Shown here in pieces: positions 9,235-18,267 of a stretch of DNA of 64,000 nt. Source of the DNA: SLDF01 sp964537925 (lineage in GTDB: Bacteria; Bacteroidota; Bacteroidia; Chitinophagales; Saprospiraceae); NCBI GenBank assembly GCA_964537925.1, contig CAZICV010000001.1:868001-932000 (forward strand), written 5' to 3'. Both the position numbers and the translations under genes were made by a program. Positions within the stretch are counted from its first letter, which is position 1, and each line of letters starts with the position of its first letter. The notes under the pieces are model-generated. The model saw nothing but the letters and a program-made list of their open reading frames with translations. It searched no databases and had not been told where the DNA came from.

Positions 9235-10344
9235 ATGACCATATACCCTCTCCAGGCGTCCTACGCAGATCTGGATATGATCGCTTCGCCCGACTCCTTC
9301 TTCGAGACCGTGAAACAGGAGTACCTGGACTACCAGAAAAGTGGTTTCTTCAACCGCACTTCACAGGAATCCATCTATATCTACGAAGTCAAGACTCCGC
9401 AGCGCAGCCATACAGGCCTGCTGACCTGCGTGGACATCCGGGACTTTGCCGAGGGACGTATCCTGAAGCATGAAAATACGATATCGGAGAAAGAACAGAA
9501 GATGATGAATATGCTGCTCCAGCGCAAGGCGCTGATCAAACCCGTACTGCTCACTTATCCGCCGGTAGCAGACCTGAAAGCACTCATCGCCGCCTTCAAG
9601 GAAAGCCATAAGCCTCTTTTTTCGATCCAGTTCAGGACCAACAATGAGTTGCACAGTATCTGGGAGATACCGGACGGCAATGATATACAGCGGATACGAG
9701 ACCTGTTTGCCGACCAGGTCCCCAAAGCTTATATCGCCGACGGCCACCATCGATGTTCGACCTCACTGTACCTTGAGAAGAGCTTCAAGTCAAAGAAAAA
9801 GAACATCCGGTTTGACCTGCTGTTTTCGGCTTTCTTTGACTTTGACGAACTGACGATACTCGACTACAACCGGGTAGTGGATGTCTTCGCCGAAGTATCC
9901 CCGGCACGTTTTATAGCGGCGCTTTCACAGCGGTTTGACATCACCTATATCGAGGAAGCGGCCAAACCTCGCAGCAAATTCGAGATCACGATGTGTATCG
10001 GCAGGGAATGGTACTCCCTGAAATGGAAACAGTACATACTCGACCACTACGCAGGAGAGGTAGCTATCCTGGATGCACAGATACTCGACGAGCAGGTGTT
10101 CCGGGACATCATCGGTATCGAAGATGTGCGCTCCGATCAGCGCATAGACTATATCGAGGGGGCTAGAGGACTGGAAGGCGTGTCACAGAAGGTATTGAAA
10201 AATCCCATGCTGGTCGGCTTCTGCCTGTATCCTGTAGCGATGGAAGAAGTACGCAAGATCGCCGACGCGGATAAGATCATGCCGCCCAAGTCTACCTGGT
10301 TTGAACCCCGGATCAAGAACGGGGTGGTGATCTATGAATTCTGA
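9235..10344 (+). CDS. DUF1015 domain-containing protein
   Basis: 369 residues from ATG 9235 (MTIYPLQASYADLDMIASPDSF). The protein follows the DUF1015 family pattern: an N-terminal segment with SGFFNRTSQESIYIYEV, the conserved ISEKEQKMMNMLLQRKALIKPV block, and the hallmark YIADGHHRCSTSLY motif at about residues 164-177. The biochemical role of DUF1015 is not established; some relatives are associated with serine/phosphoserine metabolism or are fused to kinase-like domains. A GTG at 9190 would extend the frame but adds promoter-like sequence, so it is rejected. The stop overlaps the next gene's start by 11 bases, indicating an operon. Confidence 0.85.
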   Translation: MTIYPLQASYADLDMIASPDSFFETVKQEYLDYQKSGFFNRTSQESIYIYEVKTPQRSHTGLLTCVDIRDFAEGRILKHENTISEKEQKMMNMLLQRKALIKPVLLTYPPVADLKALIAAFKESHKPLFSIQFRTNNELHSIWEIPDGNDIQRIRDLFADQVPKAYIADGHHRCSTSLYLEKSFKSKKKNIRFDLLFSAFFDFDELTILDYNRVVDVFAEVSPARFIAALSQRFDITYIEEAAKPRSKFEITMCIGREWYSLKWKQYILDHYAGEVAILDAQILDEQVFRDIIGIEDVRSDQRIDYIEGARGLEGVSQKVLKNPMLVGFCLYPVAMEEVRKIADADKIMPPKSTWFEPRIKNGVVIYEF

Positions 10345-11530
10345 TCCTATGCAAAAGATCAGCGCGACACGTATCCACACTGTGTCCGGTCCGGTACTCA
10401 CTGACCATGTAGTAATCACGGACGGCTCGGGCAATATACTGGCACTGGAACCCCTCACGGCACATGACCCGGCTTCGGTCCGTTTCCTGGAAGGCGATCT
10501 TGTACCGGGGTTTGTCAACACACATTGCCACCTGGAGCTCTCCCACATGAAAGAGCTGGTGGATACAGGCGTCACGCTTCTGCCATTTATACAGTCCGTG
10601 GTCAGGTACCGGAACTTCCCGGAAGAACAGGTACAGGCTGCCATCTCTGCCGCCGACAAGGATATGTGGTCGGACGGGATCGTCGCTGTAGGCGATATAT
10701 CGAACAAGACCGACAGCTTCGCCTGCAAGCGGGCCAGCAAAATGCGGTATTACACTTTTGTGGAGTTTTTTGACCTCATGAACGCGGACCTGACAGAGCG
10801 TACTTACAACCAGTACCGGGACGTCTACATAGCAGCGCCGCGCGAAGGATCTCACAGGAGCTCCTGTGTACCTCATGCGCCTTACAGCATGACACAGGAA
10901 CTATTCCGGAGGGTCAGCGCGGACGGAGAAGCCGATGCAACGATCAGTATCCACAACCAGGAGACCCCTGAAGAAGACCGGCTCTTCCTGGACGGCAGCG
11001 GGGCTTTCCCCTCATTTTACGCAGGCATGGGTATGCCGCTCCGGGCGTTTACACCTACCGGGCAGACCTCGATACACTACGCCATGCAGTTCATGGCCTC
11101 CACGCGCCGCACCCTCTTTGTACACAACACACAGACCGGGAAGGCTGACATCGAGGCGGCACAGCACTGGGGAGGAGAGCGTGTATTCTGGGCGACCTGC
11201 CCCAATGCCAATCTCTATATCGAGAACAAGCTGCCCGACTACCGGGTATTTATGGAGACGGGCGCGCAGATGACCGTCGGCACGGATAGCCTTACGTCCA
11301 ACTGGCAACTCTCTATCTTCGAGGAGATGCGCACTATCCAGCGATACCAGTCTTATATACCGTTCGGTACCGTGCTGCGATGGGCTACGCTGAACGGAGC
11401 CCGCGCGCTGGGATGGGAAGACGAACTGGGCAGTATCGCACCGGGAAAATCACCGGGACTCGTGCTCATCCGGGGCCTCAGGCCGGAGGGCAGGCTCGAT
11501 CGTCACTGCTCGCATGAACGTATCCTGTAA
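10334..11530 (+). CDS. amidohydrolase-superfamily metal-dependent deaminase/hydrolase
   Basis: 398-residue enzyme of the TIM-barrel amidohydrolase superfamily. It shows the metal-binding GFVNTHCHLELSH motif (HxH), the later histidines in SSCVPHAPYSM and ISIHNQETPEE, and the catalytic aspartate in TVGTDSLTSNWQLSIFEE. The TDSL motif and ARALGW/GSIAPGK ending are those of the TrzA/AtzA/SsnA group, which includes S-adenosylhomocysteine, adenosine-type and aminofutalosine deaminases. The closest functional guess is an aromatic or nucleoside deaminase; substrate is not determinable. The start overlaps the DUF1015 gene by 11 bases (an alternative ATG lies at 10349), so the two are likely co-translated. 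Confidence 0.85.
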   Translation: MNSDPMQKISATRIHTVSGPVLTDHVVITDGSGNILALEPLTAHDPASVRFLEGDLVPGFVNTHCHLELSHMKELVDTGVTLLPFIQSVVRYRNFPEEQVQAAISAADKDMWSDGIVAVGDISNKTDSFACKRASKMRYYTFVEFFDLMNADLTERTYNQYRDVYIAAPREGSHRSSCVPHAPYSMTQELFRRVSADGEADATISIHNQETPEEDRLFLDGSGAFPSFYAGMGMPLRAFTPTGQTSIHYAMQFMASTRRTLFVHNTQTGKADIEAAQHWGGERVFWATCPNANLYIENKLPDYRVFMETGAQMTVGTDSLTSNWQLSIFEEMRTIQRYQSYIPFGTVLRWATLNGARALGWEDELGSIAPGKSPGLVLIRGLRPEGRLDRHCSHERIL

Positions 11531-11578
11531 AAAGAATTACCTGTCCCTAGGCAGGAGAGCCTGTCAGCGGATCGCTTA

Positions 11579-13387
11579 TCAGACTGAAAGCGCCAGGTTC
11601 TTTGCCTTCTTGCGGTCGTGCTCCTTGAGGAATATCTTGCGCAGACGGATGAATTTGGGCGTTACTTCCACGTACTCATCTTCCTGGATATATTCCAGGG
11701 CTTCTTCCAGGCTCATCTTTACGGCAGGTGCGATCCTTACCTTGTCATCAGAACCGGATGCACGCATATTGGTCAGCTTCTTGGTCTTGGTCACATTGAC
11801 GACCAGGTCGCCGGGGCGACTGTGTTCGCCGATCACCTGGCCTTCGTACACATCCTCTCCCGGATCGATGAAGAAAAAGCCACGGTCCTGCAGGTTGTTG
11901 ATACTATAGGGGATGGAAGTACCTGTCTCCAGAACGATCAGGGAGCCGTTCTGGCGGCCCGGTATCTCGCCCTTATACGGTTGATACTCCTTGAAGCGAT
12001 GCGACATGATCACCTCTCCTGCAGACGCGGTCATCAGGTAGTTACGCAGGCCGATGATCCCCCTGGACGGGATCTCAAATTCCAGCAGTACACGATCTCC
12101 TTTAGGGATCATAGAGAGCATCACGCCCTTGCGACGGGTGACAGATTCTATCGCCTTACCGGAGACTGCATCAGGTATATCGATACGCAACTCCTCCACC
12201 GGTTCGCAGCGGATGCCGTCTATCTGCTTGAAGATCACCTGGGGTTGGCCGATCTGGAGTTCATACCCCTCGCGCCTCATCGTCTCGATGAGGACAGCCA
12301 GGTGCAGTACCCCCCTTCCGTATACGCGGAAAGAATCCGCCGTGTCCGCATTCTCGACCCGCAGCGCCAGGTTTTTCTCCAACTCCTTGTTGAGGCGGTC
12401 GCGAACGTGACGGGAAGTCACAAATTTGCCGTCCTTGCCGAAGAAAGGCGAATCATTGATCGTAAAGAGCATGCTCATCGTAGGCTCGTCGATAGCGATC
12501 GTCTCCAGACCTTCCGGCTGTTCGAAGTCAGCGATCGTATCGCCGATCTCAAAACCTTCGATCCCGGTGACGGCACAGATATCTCCTGCCTCCACACGCT
12601 CTGCCTTCATCTTACCGAAGCCTTCGAACAGGAATACTTCCTTGATACGGCTGCGGACGATGGCGCCGTCCTTTTTCACCAGCGATACCGGCATATCGGC
12701 AACCAGCGTACCGCGACTCAGCTTGCCGATCGCGATCCGGCCGATATAGTTGGAGTGATCCAGCGAGGTGATCAGCAACTGCGGAGTACCCTGGGACACC
12801 TTTGGAGCCGGTATATGCTCGATAATGGCATCCAGCAAGGGCAGGATATCAGGGCCGGGTTTTTTCCAGTCGGTACTCATCCAGCCCTGTTTGGCTGAGC
12901 CGTACAGCACAGGAAAGTCCAGCTGTTCTTCCGTAGCTTCCAGGTGGAACATCAGGTCGAACACCGACTCATGCACCTCCTCCGGCGTACAGTTTTCCTT
13001 ATCGACTTTGTTGATCACCACGATCGGCTTCAGGCCGAGCCGGATAGCCTTCTCCAGCACAAAGCGGGTTTGTGGCATCGGCCCCTCGAATGCATCCACC
13101 AGGAGCAGTACACCGTCGGCCATGTTGAGCACACGCTCCACCTCGCCGCCGAAGTCGCTGTGACCAGGAGTATCGATCGTATTGATCTTTACACCTTTAT
13201 AGTTGAAAGCGACATTCTTGGCAAGAATGGTGATGCCGCGCTCCCGCTCAAGCTCATTATTGTCGAGGATGAGTTCGCCCGGCATTTCATGGTCTTTGAA
13301 AAGTTTGCCGGCCAACAGCATTTTGTCTACAAGTGTAGTCTTACCGTGGTCTACGTGTGCGATGATCGCTATGTTCCTGATATCCAT
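11579..13387 (-). CDS. typA: translational GTPase TypA/BipA
   Basis: Ribosome-associated GTPase of the EF-G family, involved in 50S assembly and stress adaptation. 602 residues from the ATG at 13387 (MDIRNIAIIAHVDHGKTTL). G1 is AHVDHGKT, G3 DTPGHSDFGGEV and G4 NKVDKENC, followed by the domain II/III region and the BipA-specific C-terminal domain (GDRVLLEFEIPSRGIIGLR). A longer frame to 13414 would start inside the promoter (13412-13419), which rules it out. The convergent amidohydrolase gene ends 48 bases away. Confidence 0.97.
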   Translation of the reverse strand: MDIRNIAIIAHVDHGKTTLVDKMLLAGKLFKDHEMPGELILDNNELERERGITILAKNVAFNYKGVKINTIDTPGHSDFGGEVERVLNMADGVLLLVDAFEGPMPQTRFVLEKAIRLGLKPIVVINKVDKENCTPEEVHESVFDLMFHLEATEEQLDFPVLYGSAKQGWMSTDWKKPGPDILPLLDAIIEHIPAPKVSQGTPQLLITSLDHSNYIGRIAIGKLSRGTLVADMPVSLVKKDGAIVRSRIKEVFLFEGFGKMKAERVEAGDICAVTGIEGFEIGDTIADFEQPEGLETIAIDEPTMSMLFTINDSPFFGKDGKFVTSRHVRDRLNKELEKNLALRVENADTADSFRVYGRGVLHLAVLIETMRREGYELQIGQPQVIFKQIDGIRCEPVEELRIDIPDAVSGKAIESVTRRKGVMLSMIPKGDRVLLEFEIPSRGIIGLRNYLMTASAGEVIMSHRFKEYQPYKGEIPGRQNGSLIVLETGTSIPYSINNLQDRGFFFIDPGEDVYEGQVIGEHSRPGDLVVNVTKTKKLTNMRASGSDDKVRIAPAVKMSLEEALEYIQEDEYVEVTPKFIRLRKIFLKEHDRKKAKNLALSV

Positions 13388-13411
13388 GCAGCTTATTGCC
13401 TTAAAAGGCCG

Positions 13412-13419
13412 CAAATATA
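13412..13419 (-). promoter_or_regulatory. Bacteroidota -7 promoter element TATATTTG for typA
   Basis: Exact TAnnTTTG on the minus strand, 24 bases upstream of the typA ATG. It decides the choice of the downstream ATG as start. Confidence 0.65.
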
Positions 13420-13574
13420 GCGCGATATTTCGGGATATGATGCATCTGCACCGATTATAGCTTTGTTAACATAAAGTAAATCAACGGGAAAGAGATATCC
13501 GCCGGTCGGCAGGAATTGTTTATCCGGGGCATTATTCCTAACAAATATCGTGTCGGAAATCAAACAAAGCGTAT

Positions 13575-13582
13575 TAAATTTG
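13575..13582 (+). promoter_or_regulatory. Bacteroidota -7 promoter element TAAATTTG immediately before a small ORF
   Basis: Exact TAnnTTTG, ending only five bases before the ATG at 13588. Transcription would then start on or next to the start codon, giving a leaderless or nearly leaderless mRNA. Confidence 0.55.
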
Positions 13583-13587
13583 CCCGT

Positions 13588-13761
13588 ATGCAACAAAATC
13601 CGCCAGATCAGCCTATAGTCGAAAAAAACGATCCGGATCAACCCATAGCGGCAAAACGATCCTGGAAGGCCTGGCTGAAGAAGGTCGGCATCGCCGGTTT
13701 TCTTTTCTTCCTGATAAAAGGCCTTCTTTGGCTGGTAGCCGGTTACCTGATCTTCAAATAA
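13588..13761 (+). CDS. small single-pass membrane protein (57 aa)
   Basis: MQQNPPDQPIVEK... has a polar N-terminus of about 30 residues, a basic patch (KRSWKAWLKK) and one hydrophobic segment, VGIAGFLFFLIKGLLWLVAG, ending in YLIFK. Short Bacteroidota proteins with the same GFLFFLIKGLLWL core are frequent in my experience, sometimes wrongly labelled alanyl-tRNA synthetase, but the function is unknown. A longer frame from 13516 would start upstream of the promoter and is not used. The gene stands alone between typA (divergent) and the aminotransferase. Confidence 0.65.
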   Translation: MQQNPPDQPIVEKNDPDQPIAAKRSWKAWLKKVGIAGFLFFLIKGLLWLVAGYLIFK

Positions 13762-13916
13762 GCCGCCAGACCTTCCGCAAGCTGCCGTTTGCCGGAGAGT
13801 GATCCTTCCTGCTATCCTGATCCGGAAATCTTTTTTATCATCCGGTGCGACGGCGTCTGCTATCGCTATCATTATTGATCCGGCAGTGCTATTTTGGGAC
13901 CAATTCATTCCAACGC

Positions 13917-15062
13917 ATGTACGAGATACCATCCAAACTGCCGCGCACGACCACCACTATTTTTACGGTCATGAGTGCACTGGCCGCAGAGCACCATGCC
14001 GTCAACCTGTCACAGGGTTTCCCGGATTACCCGGTACACCCCAGGCTCAAGGCCCTGGTAGCGGAGGCTATACAGGCCGACCACAACCAGTATGCGCCGA
14101 TGGCCGGAGTCCCCGCATTACGCCAGCAGATCGCTTTGAAAGTCGCAAGGAACTATGCCTGGACCCCCGATCCGGATGCGGAGATCACCGTCACGACAGG
14201 CGCTTCTCAAGCGATATGTTCGGCGATCACGATGCTGATCCGGCCGGGCGATGAAGTCATCATCCTGGAACCGGCGTACGACTCCTATATACCCTCCGTA
14301 CTGGTCAACGGCGGTATCCCCGTCGTATACGAGATGCGCGCGCCTGACTTCAGGGTTGACTGGACTGCCGTGGAAGCCCTCGTGACCCCCAGGACCAGGC
14401 TGCTGGTGATCAATAACCCGCATAATCCCACCGGCACGACGCTGAACGCAGATGATCTGGCAGCCGTAGAGCGGATCGTCACTACCCATGAGCTGCTCCT
14501 GCTCAGCGATGAGGTCTACGAGCATCTTGTATATGACGGAGCACGCCATCACAGTGTTCTTTCCAGTCCCGCACTGAGAGATCGATCGATGACCGCCTTC
14601 TCCTTTGGCAAGACCTTTCACGCTACCGGCTGGAAGGTCGGCTACCTGGTAGCTCCACTGGCGCTCACCGCCGAGTTCCGCAAAGTGCACCAGTTCACCG
14701 TGTTCAGCGTCAACACACCTGTACAGCACGCGCTGGCTGCCTTCCTGCAGGACCCGGGGCACTGGCAGTCCCTGCCGGCTTTCTTCCAGCAGAAACGCGA
14801 TTTCCTGCAGGCTGGCATGCAGCGGACCTCCTTCAGGGCGCTTCCCTCGCACGGCACCTATTTTCAGCTATACGATTACGCTGCCGTGAGCGAATTATCC
14901 GACCAGGAATTTGCCCGGTGGCTGACCATCACACACGGCGTAGCTACCATCCCGCTGTCTCCCTTCTACAGCTCAGGACTGGATCAGCGGCTCGTGCGGA
15001 TCTGCTTTGCCAAACGCTCAGAGACACTGGAAGCCGCGCTCACCAGGCTCTCGGCGATCTGA
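13917..15062 (+). CDS. methionine-type PLP aminotransferase (YbdL/kynurenine aminotransferase-like)
   Basis: 381-residue fold-type I class I/II aminotransferase from ATG 13917 (MYEIPSKLPRTTTTIF). Key segments: VNLSQGFPDYP, NQYAPMAGVPALRQQIA (the NQY-x-x-xxG-x-xLR pattern), INNPHNPTG, LLSDEVYEHLVYD (PLP-contacting D and Y), and the Schiff-base lysine in SFGKTFHATGWKVGY. The TFHxTGWKxGY signature separates the methionine/glutamine aminotransferase group from aspartate aminotransferases, suggesting a role in methionine salvage. The stop is two bases from the end of the convergent regulator gene. Confidence 0.9.
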   Translation: MYEIPSKLPRTTTTIFTVMSALAAEHHAVNLSQGFPDYPVHPRLKALVAEAIQADHNQYAPMAGVPALRQQIALKVARNYAWTPDPDAEITVTTGASQAICSAITMLIRPGDEVIILEPAYDSYIPSVLVNGGIPVVYEMRAPDFRVDWTAVEALVTPRTRLLVINNPHNPTGTTLNADDLAAVERIVTTHELLLLSDEVYEHLVYDGARHHSVLSSPALRDRSMTAFSFGKTFHATGWKVGYLVAPLALTAEFRKVHQFTVFSVNTPVQHALAAFLQDPGHWQSLPAFFQQKRDFLQAGMQRTSFRALPSHGTYFQLYDYAAVSELSDQEFARWLTITHGVATIPLSPFYSSGLDQRLVRICFAKRSETLEAALTRLSAI

Positions 15063-15064
15063 GC

Positions 15065-15727
15065 CTACAGCTCGTCGATAAGCAGGTTCTCGGCAAACTT
15101 GCGCGATACATTGACCTCCTTGCCGCCAAATGCGATGATCATGGACCCGTCGTACTCCTGCTTGTCGACGATCCTGATCTGGTCGCTCAGCTCCAGCCCG
15201 ATCCTGGTGACATACTGAAGAAAAGCCACAGAACTGTCCTTTACGGAAATCAGCCGGCATAGTCTACCGGGTTCGAGATCAGCCAGTGAGCGGCGGCGGG
15301 CGATCTTATACTCTCCCCGCTCATTGGGAATCACCGCACCGTGCGGGTCGGCCTTGGGGAAACCCAGAAAGGCGTCCAGCTCTTGAATGAGCTTGGACGA
15401 ATTGATATGCTCCAGTTGCTCCGCCACCGGGTGAACCTCGTCCCACGAAAAATTGAGATGCCCGCACAGGAAGGTCTCCCAGAGCCGGTGTTTGCGGATC
15501 AACTGTACAGCGACCGCCTCTCCCTGTTCCGTAAGCTTCAGTTTACCGTATTTCTCATAGGATACCAGCTCTTTAGCCCGCAACTTCTTCAACATCCCGT
15601 TGACAGAGGCCGGAGACAGGTCCAGGTACTCTGCTAGCTGGTTGGTGCCCGCGCGCTCATGTTGCTGCTCTATGATAAGGTGAAACAGCGCTTTCAGGTA
15701 ATCCTCTTCACTTTTACTTAGGTCCAT
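15065..15727 (-). CDS. DtxR/MntR-family metal-dependent transcriptional repressor
   Basis: 220 residues from ATG 15727 (MDLSKSEEDYLKALFHLI). The N-terminal winged HTH has the family pattern TNQLAEYLDLSPASVNGMLKKL followed by ELVSYEKYGKLKLTEQG; the dimerisation/metal-binding domain includes RKHRLWETFLCGHLNFSWDEVHPVAEQLEH, where E, C, H and E/H residues are the usual Mn/Fe ligands; and a C-terminal SH3-like FeoA domain ends IAFGGKEVNVSRKFAENLL. It presumably represses metal-uptake genes when Mn or Fe is replete. An upstream ATG at 15748 (MANKLFF) lies inside the palindrome at 15740-15755, so 15727 is preferred. The neighbouring divergent TonB receptor is the natural target. Confidence 0.9.
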   Translation of the reverse strand: MDLSKSEEDYLKALFHLIIEQQHERAGTNQLAEYLDLSPASVNGMLKKLRAKELVSYEKYGKLKLTEQGEAVAVQLIRKHRLWETFLCGHLNFSWDEVHPVAEQLEHINSSKLIQELDAFLGFPKADPHGAVIPNERGEYKIARRRSLADLEPGRLCRLISVKDSSVAFLQYVTRIGLELSDQIRIVDKQEYDGSMIIAFGGKEVNVSRKFAENLLIDEL

Positions 15728-15739
15728 AAAAAATAATTT

Positions 15740-15755
15740 GTTAGCCATGACTAAC
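15740..15755. promoter_or_regulatory. palindromic candidate operator GTTAGCCATGACTAAC
   Basis: Perfect five-base arms GTTAG/CTAAC around CCATGA; 14 of 16 positions are dyad-symmetric. It sits five bases upstream of the TATATTTG -7 element of the TonB receptor and just upstream of the regulator start, where a bound DtxR/MntR-type repressor could block both promoters. The pairing with this regulator is inference. Confidence 0.5.
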
Positions 15756-15759
15756 TCAT

Positions 15760-15767
15760 TATATTTG
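15760..15767 (+). promoter_or_regulatory. Bacteroidota -7 promoter element TATATTTG for the TonB receptor
   Basis: Exact TAnnTTTG, ending 19 bases before the receptor ATG. A TTTG at 15737-15740 is at a plausible -33 distance, so the palindrome lies in the promoter spacer. Confidence 0.65.
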
Positions 15768-15786
15768 TGCTTACAAACTCGAAATC

Positions 15787-18099
15787 ATGGCTCTGAAAGT
15801 GAAAATAGAACATATTCTGTTCACATTATATATGACGATGCCGATAATCGCCGGAGCCCAGACCAGTACGATCTACGGAACAATATCGGCAGAAGGAGAG
15901 CCGCTGCCTTATGCCGTAGTAGTAGCAGACGGCCGCCAAGTGCAAGCCGTAGCAGACGACCAGGGGCGATACGAACTCAGCGGGCTGCCACATGGTAAGG
16001 TCACGATATCCGTATCGTATATCGGGTACACTACAAAGCGGCAGGAACTGCAACTGGCAGCAGGAGAGCGCAGGGCTACCGACTTCGAGCTGGAACCATC
16101 AGGGGCACTGCGCGAAGTAGTAGTGACCGGCACGATGAAGCCCACTTATGTGTCGGAGTCGCCCATCAAAGTAGACGTCATCACCGCAAAACAACTCAAC
16201 ACCTATCTGCCATCTGCATCCTCTTCACTGATGGACGGCATTCTGCTGGTGAGCGGCGTACAGGAAGTCGTGGCCTGCGGCGTATGCTTTACCAACAGCA
16301 TCAGTATCAACGGGCTACCGGGTCCGTATACGGCCATACTCATGGATGGTACGCCTATGTACGGCAACCTGGCATCGGTATACGGTCTCAACGGCATACC
16401 CAATACCATCATCGAACGCTTCGAGGTGATCAAGGGACCGAGCAGCACACTGTACGGCTCGGAAGCTGTGGCCGGCGTCATCAATATCATCACCAAAGAT
16501 CCGGCCACTCAGCCGAGACTCTCCATAGATATCATGGGCACATCGCATCTTGAAAGCTTTGGCAATGCATCCGTATCGCACCGGATCGGCAAGACTACCG
16601 GGTTTACCGGTCTCAACTATGCCTATATCAATGACTTCGACGACTATAACGGAGACGGCTTCGGGGACCGGGCCAACCTGGACAGGTATTCGGTCTTTAC
16701 CAAATGGAATATCAGCCAGAAAAACGGACGCAGGTTTACAATCGCGGGCAAATACTATTACGAGGACCGTCGCAACGGCGTAGAAGCTTTTCTCAGGAAC
16801 AGGGGCTACCGCCGCCTGCGTGGCAGCGACAGTATCTACGGAGAGAGTATCTACACACGGCGCGTGGAAGTATTCGGGACCTATGAGTTCCCGCTGGCAA
16901 CCGGCCTGCGCCTCGACTACTCCTACAGCAACCACGACCAGGACAGCTATTACGGCAGCGACCGCTACCAGGCAAAGCAGGATATCGCTTTCGCCAACCT
17001 GCTTTGGAACATCGGGGTGGGGCGGCACGATATACTGGCGGGAATGACGGCACGATACCAGACCTACGACGACAATACGGTTGCGACCGAAGCCCCGGGA
17101 CCCGGCGGGATCGTGAACCGGCCGGACGAACAGTTCATACCCGGCATCTTCCTCCAGGACGAGTGGCGTCTTTCCAGCGCATGGACCCTGCTCGGCGGGG
17201 CGAGACTGGACCACTACACGTCACACGGCCCTATCTTCGCCCCCCGGCTGAATGTCAAGTTCAAGCCTTCGGACTGGACCACACTGCGCACCAATTTCGG
17301 CACCGGTTTCCGTGTCGTGAACCTCTTTACGGAAGACCACGCTTTCGTGACCGGGCAGCGTACGGTAGAGATCGCCGAAGCGCTGAAGCCCGAACGCTCC
17401 TACAACGGCTCGTTCAACATCAACCAGGTCTATTCATTGGGCAGCGGCGCAGGCAATATCGACCTGGAAGCATTCTATACCTATTTTACCAACAAGATCC
17501 TGCCCGACTACAGCACTCCTGGCAAGATCATCTATGCCAACTCCCGCGGACATGCACAGACGGCCGGTATCGGCATGACGATCAACCACAGTTTTTCCTG
17601 GCCGCTGTCGTTCAATATGGGCTTTAACCTCCAACGGGTCACCCAGACCGAACCCGACGATACCGGCACGCTGGCTACCCGGCCGATCGAATACGCCCCC
17701 AGGTGGACCAGTATATTCAGTATCAACTACAACTGGAAGAAACAGAACATCGTGTTTGCCTACACACTGCGCATCACCGGTCCCATGGCACTGCCCGAAG
17801 TGTTTGACCTGGACGGGAACGGAGAACCCCTGCCGTTGCCCCGGCCTACTGTATCTACCCCTTTTGCCTTCCAGAACCTGCAGGTCATGAAGACATTCAA
17901 CGCCAACTGGAGTATATACGGCGGCATCCAGAACCTCTTCAACTACCGCCAGCAGATCTCACCCATTGCCGGATTCAACGATCCGGCTACTGCACCGGGA
18001 TTCAGCAGTTTTTTCGATACTTCATATGCTTATTCGCCCATCCACGGACGAGAGTTTTACCTCGGCGTGAAATGGGGCCTGCCTGCGCGTTCCAAATAA
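15787..18099 (+). CDS. TonB-dependent outer-membrane receptor, probably metal or metal-chelate uptake
   Basis: 770 residues. Signal peptide 1-25 (cleaved after IIAGAQ), then a carboxypeptidase-D-regulatory-like domain (about 28-105: GEPLPYAVVVADG...GRYELSGLPHGKVTISVSYIGY), a plug domain (about 115-235: LREVVVTGTMKP, SINGLPGPYTAILMDGTPMYG, IIERFEVIKGPSSTLYGSEAVAGVINIITK) and a 22-stranded barrel to the end (EFYLGVKWGL). The plug contains an unusual ACGVC pair of cysteines just before the IxINGLPG segment. The architecture is that of siderophore/cobalamin/metal receptors, not SusC. Its divergent neighbour is a DtxR/MntR-type repressor with a palindrome in between, which points to iron or manganese control. 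Confidence 0.92.
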   Translation: MALKVKIEHILFTLYMTMPIIAGAQTSTIYGTISAEGEPLPYAVVVADGRQVQAVADDQGRYELSGLPHGKVTISVSYIGYTTKRQELQLAAGERRATDFELEPSGALREVVVTGTMKPTYVSESPIKVDVITAKQLNTYLPSASSSLMDGILLVSGVQEVVACGVCFTNSISINGLPGPYTAILMDGTPMYGNLASVYGLNGIPNTIIERFEVIKGPSSTLYGSEAVAGVINIITKDPATQPRLSIDIMGTSHLESFGNASVSHRIGKTTGFTGLNYAYINDFDDYNGDGFGDRANLDRYSVFTKWNISQKNGRRFTIAGKYYYEDRRNGVEAFLRNRGYRRLRGSDSIYGESIYTRRVEVFGTYEFPLATGLRLDYSYSNHDQDSYYGSDRYQAKQDIAFANLLWNIGVGRHDILAGMTARYQTYDDNTVATEAPGPGGIVNRPDEQFIPGIFLQDEWRLSSAWTLLGGARLDHYTSHGPIFAPRLNVKFKPSDWTTLRTNFGTGFRVVNLFTEDHAFVTGQRTVEIAEALKPERSYNGSFNINQVYSLGSGAGNIDLEAFYTYFTNKILPDYSTPGKIIYANSRGHAQTAGIGMTINHSFSWPLSFNMGFNLQRVTQTEPDDTGTLATRPIEYAPRWTSIFSINYNWKKQNIVFAYTLRITGPMALPEVFDLDGNGEPLPLPRPTVSTPFAFQNLQVMKTFNANWSIYGGIQNLFNYRQQISPIAGFNDPATAPGFSSFFDTSYAYSPIHGREFYLGVKWGLPARSK

Positions 18100-18267
18100 G
18101 CTAGCCGCAATCAAACCATCCTATTTTTCGGAAAAAATAACTTGATTTACAAAAAATCCCCACTAAAATATTGCAAAACACGCCCTTTGACATTATATTG
18201 ACGATCAGAATTTTGACCAGATCATATTCGGCAAAAATCATTTCCTCTCAGCCAAATCGTCAGTACT

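Noticed and set aside
11618..12898. 426-codon plus-strand frame antisense to typA
   Set aside because: typA is certain on the other strand; the translation looks non-protein-like.
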